NCBI GenBank assembly: GCA_002774415.1 | Contig: PEYL01000026.1 | Coordinates: forward strand, 11,238 to 17,248 | DNA from: Candidatus Portnoybacteria bacterium CG08_land_8_20_14_0_20_40_83 | Lineage (GTDB): Bacteria > Patescibacteriota > Minisyncoccia > Portnoybacterales > GWB1-42-6 | Direction of reading: 5' to 3' | DNA length: 6,011 nt | In this document: positions 5,558 to 6,011 of the stretch, piece by piece | Layout of the letters: each line of letters begins with the position of its first letter | Numbering within the stretch: position 1 is the first letter of the stretch | Translations under genes and position numbers: made by a program | The notes under the pieces: generated by a model | Database searches by the model: none | What the model was told of the DNA's origin: nothing | What the model saw: only the letters and a program-made list of their open reading frames with translations

Positions 5558-5854
5558 ATGGAGACACTCATAGGGACAGAAATTGGATTTAAAGATAAGT
5601 TCTGGTGTGTGCTTGGGTTGATTGGCCTAGTGCTTTCTGCGTGGATTGTGGGCTGGTGGCCAATTTACAGCATTATCTGGCTCTTTGCTGGATGGAAATA
5701 CGTGCTCGCCGTAGCAAAGATAAAGCTGGGTATTATCTTTTTTCTTCTGTTACTTATGGCTTTGCTGCAAGCGGCAAAAGAAATTTTTTATCATTTACGG
5801 CGAAAGTACCTATCGGCGCAAATCCAGATTTATTTAGTTCTTCCAAAAGAATGA
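5558..5854 (+). CDS. Small integral membrane protein, unknown function
   Basis: I do not recognise this 98-aa protein. After a short polar N-terminus (1-15) there is a hydrophobic segment at about 16-33, a Trp/Tyr-rich second segment (34-51, containing WWPIYSIIWLFAGW), and a third helix at about 57-72 (LGIIFFLLLLMALL). A basic stretch follows (HLRRK, 79-83) and the end is QIQIYLVLPKE. The charges suggest two or three membrane passes. The start is secured by a perfect AAGGAGG seven bases upstream. The gene has a promoter-like sequence of its own and a strong intrinsic terminator 13 bases after its stop, so it appears to be a single-gene transcript, unlike its neighbours. The strong translation signal suggests high output. 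A second open frame at 5605-5865 overlaps it but lacks a ribosome binding site and is probably a shadow. Confidence 0.75.
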   Translation: METLIGTEIGFKDKFWCVLGLIGLVLSAWIVGWWPIYSIIWLFAGWKYVLAVAKIKLGIIFFLLLLMALLQAAKEIFYHLRRKYLSAQIQIYLVLPKE

Positions 5855-5867
5855 CTAAACCCTAATC

Positions 5868-5906
5868 AAGAAAGGCTGGTAAAATATTCTGCCAGCCTTT
5901 CTTTTT
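5868..5906 (+). terminator. Rho-independent terminator
   Basis: AAGAAAGGCTGG (5868-5879) pairs perfectly with CCAGCCTTTCTT (5892-5903) around a 12-base loop, and the stem runs into TTTTT (5902-5906). The GC-rich core GGCTGG/CCAGCC lies 13 bases after the stop of the 98-aa gene. The A-rich left side gives a weaker T-tract on the opposite strand too, so it might stop a convergent transcript as well. This is the clearest terminator in the window. Confidence 0.9.
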
Positions 5907-5927
5907 GAATCAGAATTTTTATAATTT

Positions 5928-5969
5928 CTGGCAGAACACCGCGGACGTAAGTCCGCGGATGAATGCCAG
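5928..5969. other. GC-rich extended hairpin with GTAA loop
   Basis: CTGGCA (5928-5933) pairs with TGCCAG (5964-5969), and CCGCGGAC (5939-5946) pairs perfectly with GTCCGCGG (5951-5958), closed by GTAA, a GNRA-type tetraloop if transcribed as + strand RNA. The two stems are separated by a symmetric 5x5 internal loop, GAACA opposite ATGAA, rich in possible purine-purine pairs. The block begins 21 bases past the terminator and is much more GC-rich than the rest of the window. It could be part of a structured RNA, a REP/IS200-IS605-type palindrome at a mobile element's end, or a dispersed repeat. No gene is visible in 5907-6011. Confidence 0.6.
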
Positions 5970-5992
5970 CCCGGAGCGAGTCCCGTAAAGCC

Positions 5993-6007
5993 CCCAGCTA
6001 AGCTGGG
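5993..6007. other. CCCAGC-TAA-GCTGGG palindrome at the window edge
   Basis: A perfect 6-bp stem with a TAA triloop (or 7 bp around a single A as DNA) lies 23 bases after the larger GC-rich hairpin. Together they suggest one multi-hairpin element that continues beyond the window. It is cut off by the edge, so its full fold and function cannot be judged. Confidence 0.5.
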
Positions 6008-6011
6008 CGAA

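Noticed and set aside
5605..5865. 86-aa ORF overlapping the 98-aa gene in another frame
   Set aside because: No ribosome binding site, Cys-rich and uneven composition, and the overlapping frame has a perfect Shine-Dalgarno and clear membrane helices.
5928..6011. Hammerhead or HDV-like ribozyme, or tRNA
   Set aside because: CGGATGA does not match the CUGANGA core, no HDV double-pseudoknot pairing was found, and there is no T-loop or cloverleaf.

Overview
The window looks like a chromosomal piece of a Patescibacteria/CPR-type bacterium, probably Parcubacteria-like. This is an inference from several things: AT-rich coding sequence, gene starts that mostly lack a Shine-Dalgarno sequence, a GluRS with a CPR-like wording, small orphan membrane or secreted proteins, and dispersed palindromic repeats in the gaps. 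UGA, UAG and UAA are all used as stops (UGA ends the first and last genes), so the UGA=Gly code of Gracilibacteria/Absconditabacteria is not in use.

Layout, all genes on the + strand. A GTCATTCC-type palindromic repeat (74-141) runs into the start of a three-helix membrane protein of unknown function (137-616). Ten bases later comes glutamyl-tRNA synthetase gltX (627-2201). The gap after gltX holds a nested inverted repeat: AT-rich 26-bp arms (2226-2394) around a GTCATCCTGAG palindrome (2268-2336). Next is an exported coiled-coil M23 murein peptidase of EnvC type (2405-3634), whose real start lies downstream of the repeat. A small secreted protein of unknown function (3777-4136) follows, then a RecB/Cas4-like PD-(D/E)XK nuclease with a probable 4Fe-4S cluster (4334-5494). 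Last is a 98-aa membrane protein (5558-5854) with its own promoter-like sequence, a perfect ribosome binding site and a strong terminator. The right edge (5928-6011) is GC-rich and palindromic, with no gene visible.

The most interesting signal is an apparently undescribed structured element present twice, in direct orientation, on either side of the small secreted-protein gene (3652-3746 and 4147-4238). Each copy has a long hairpin A, a directly abutting hairpin B of unrelated sequence, and the same 11-base tail TTGTGCGACGT. In both copies the tail can pair with the right arm of hairpin A, so it competes with the left arm; this would allow two alternative folds. Several base differences between copies keep pairing, but others break it.

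The genes do not form one pathway. gltX serves translation, the M23 protein cell-wall remodelling, and the nuclease DNA processing or repair; the other three are orphans. No gap without a gene exceeds 300 bases. No tRNA, rRNA, CRISPR array or transposase gene was seen.
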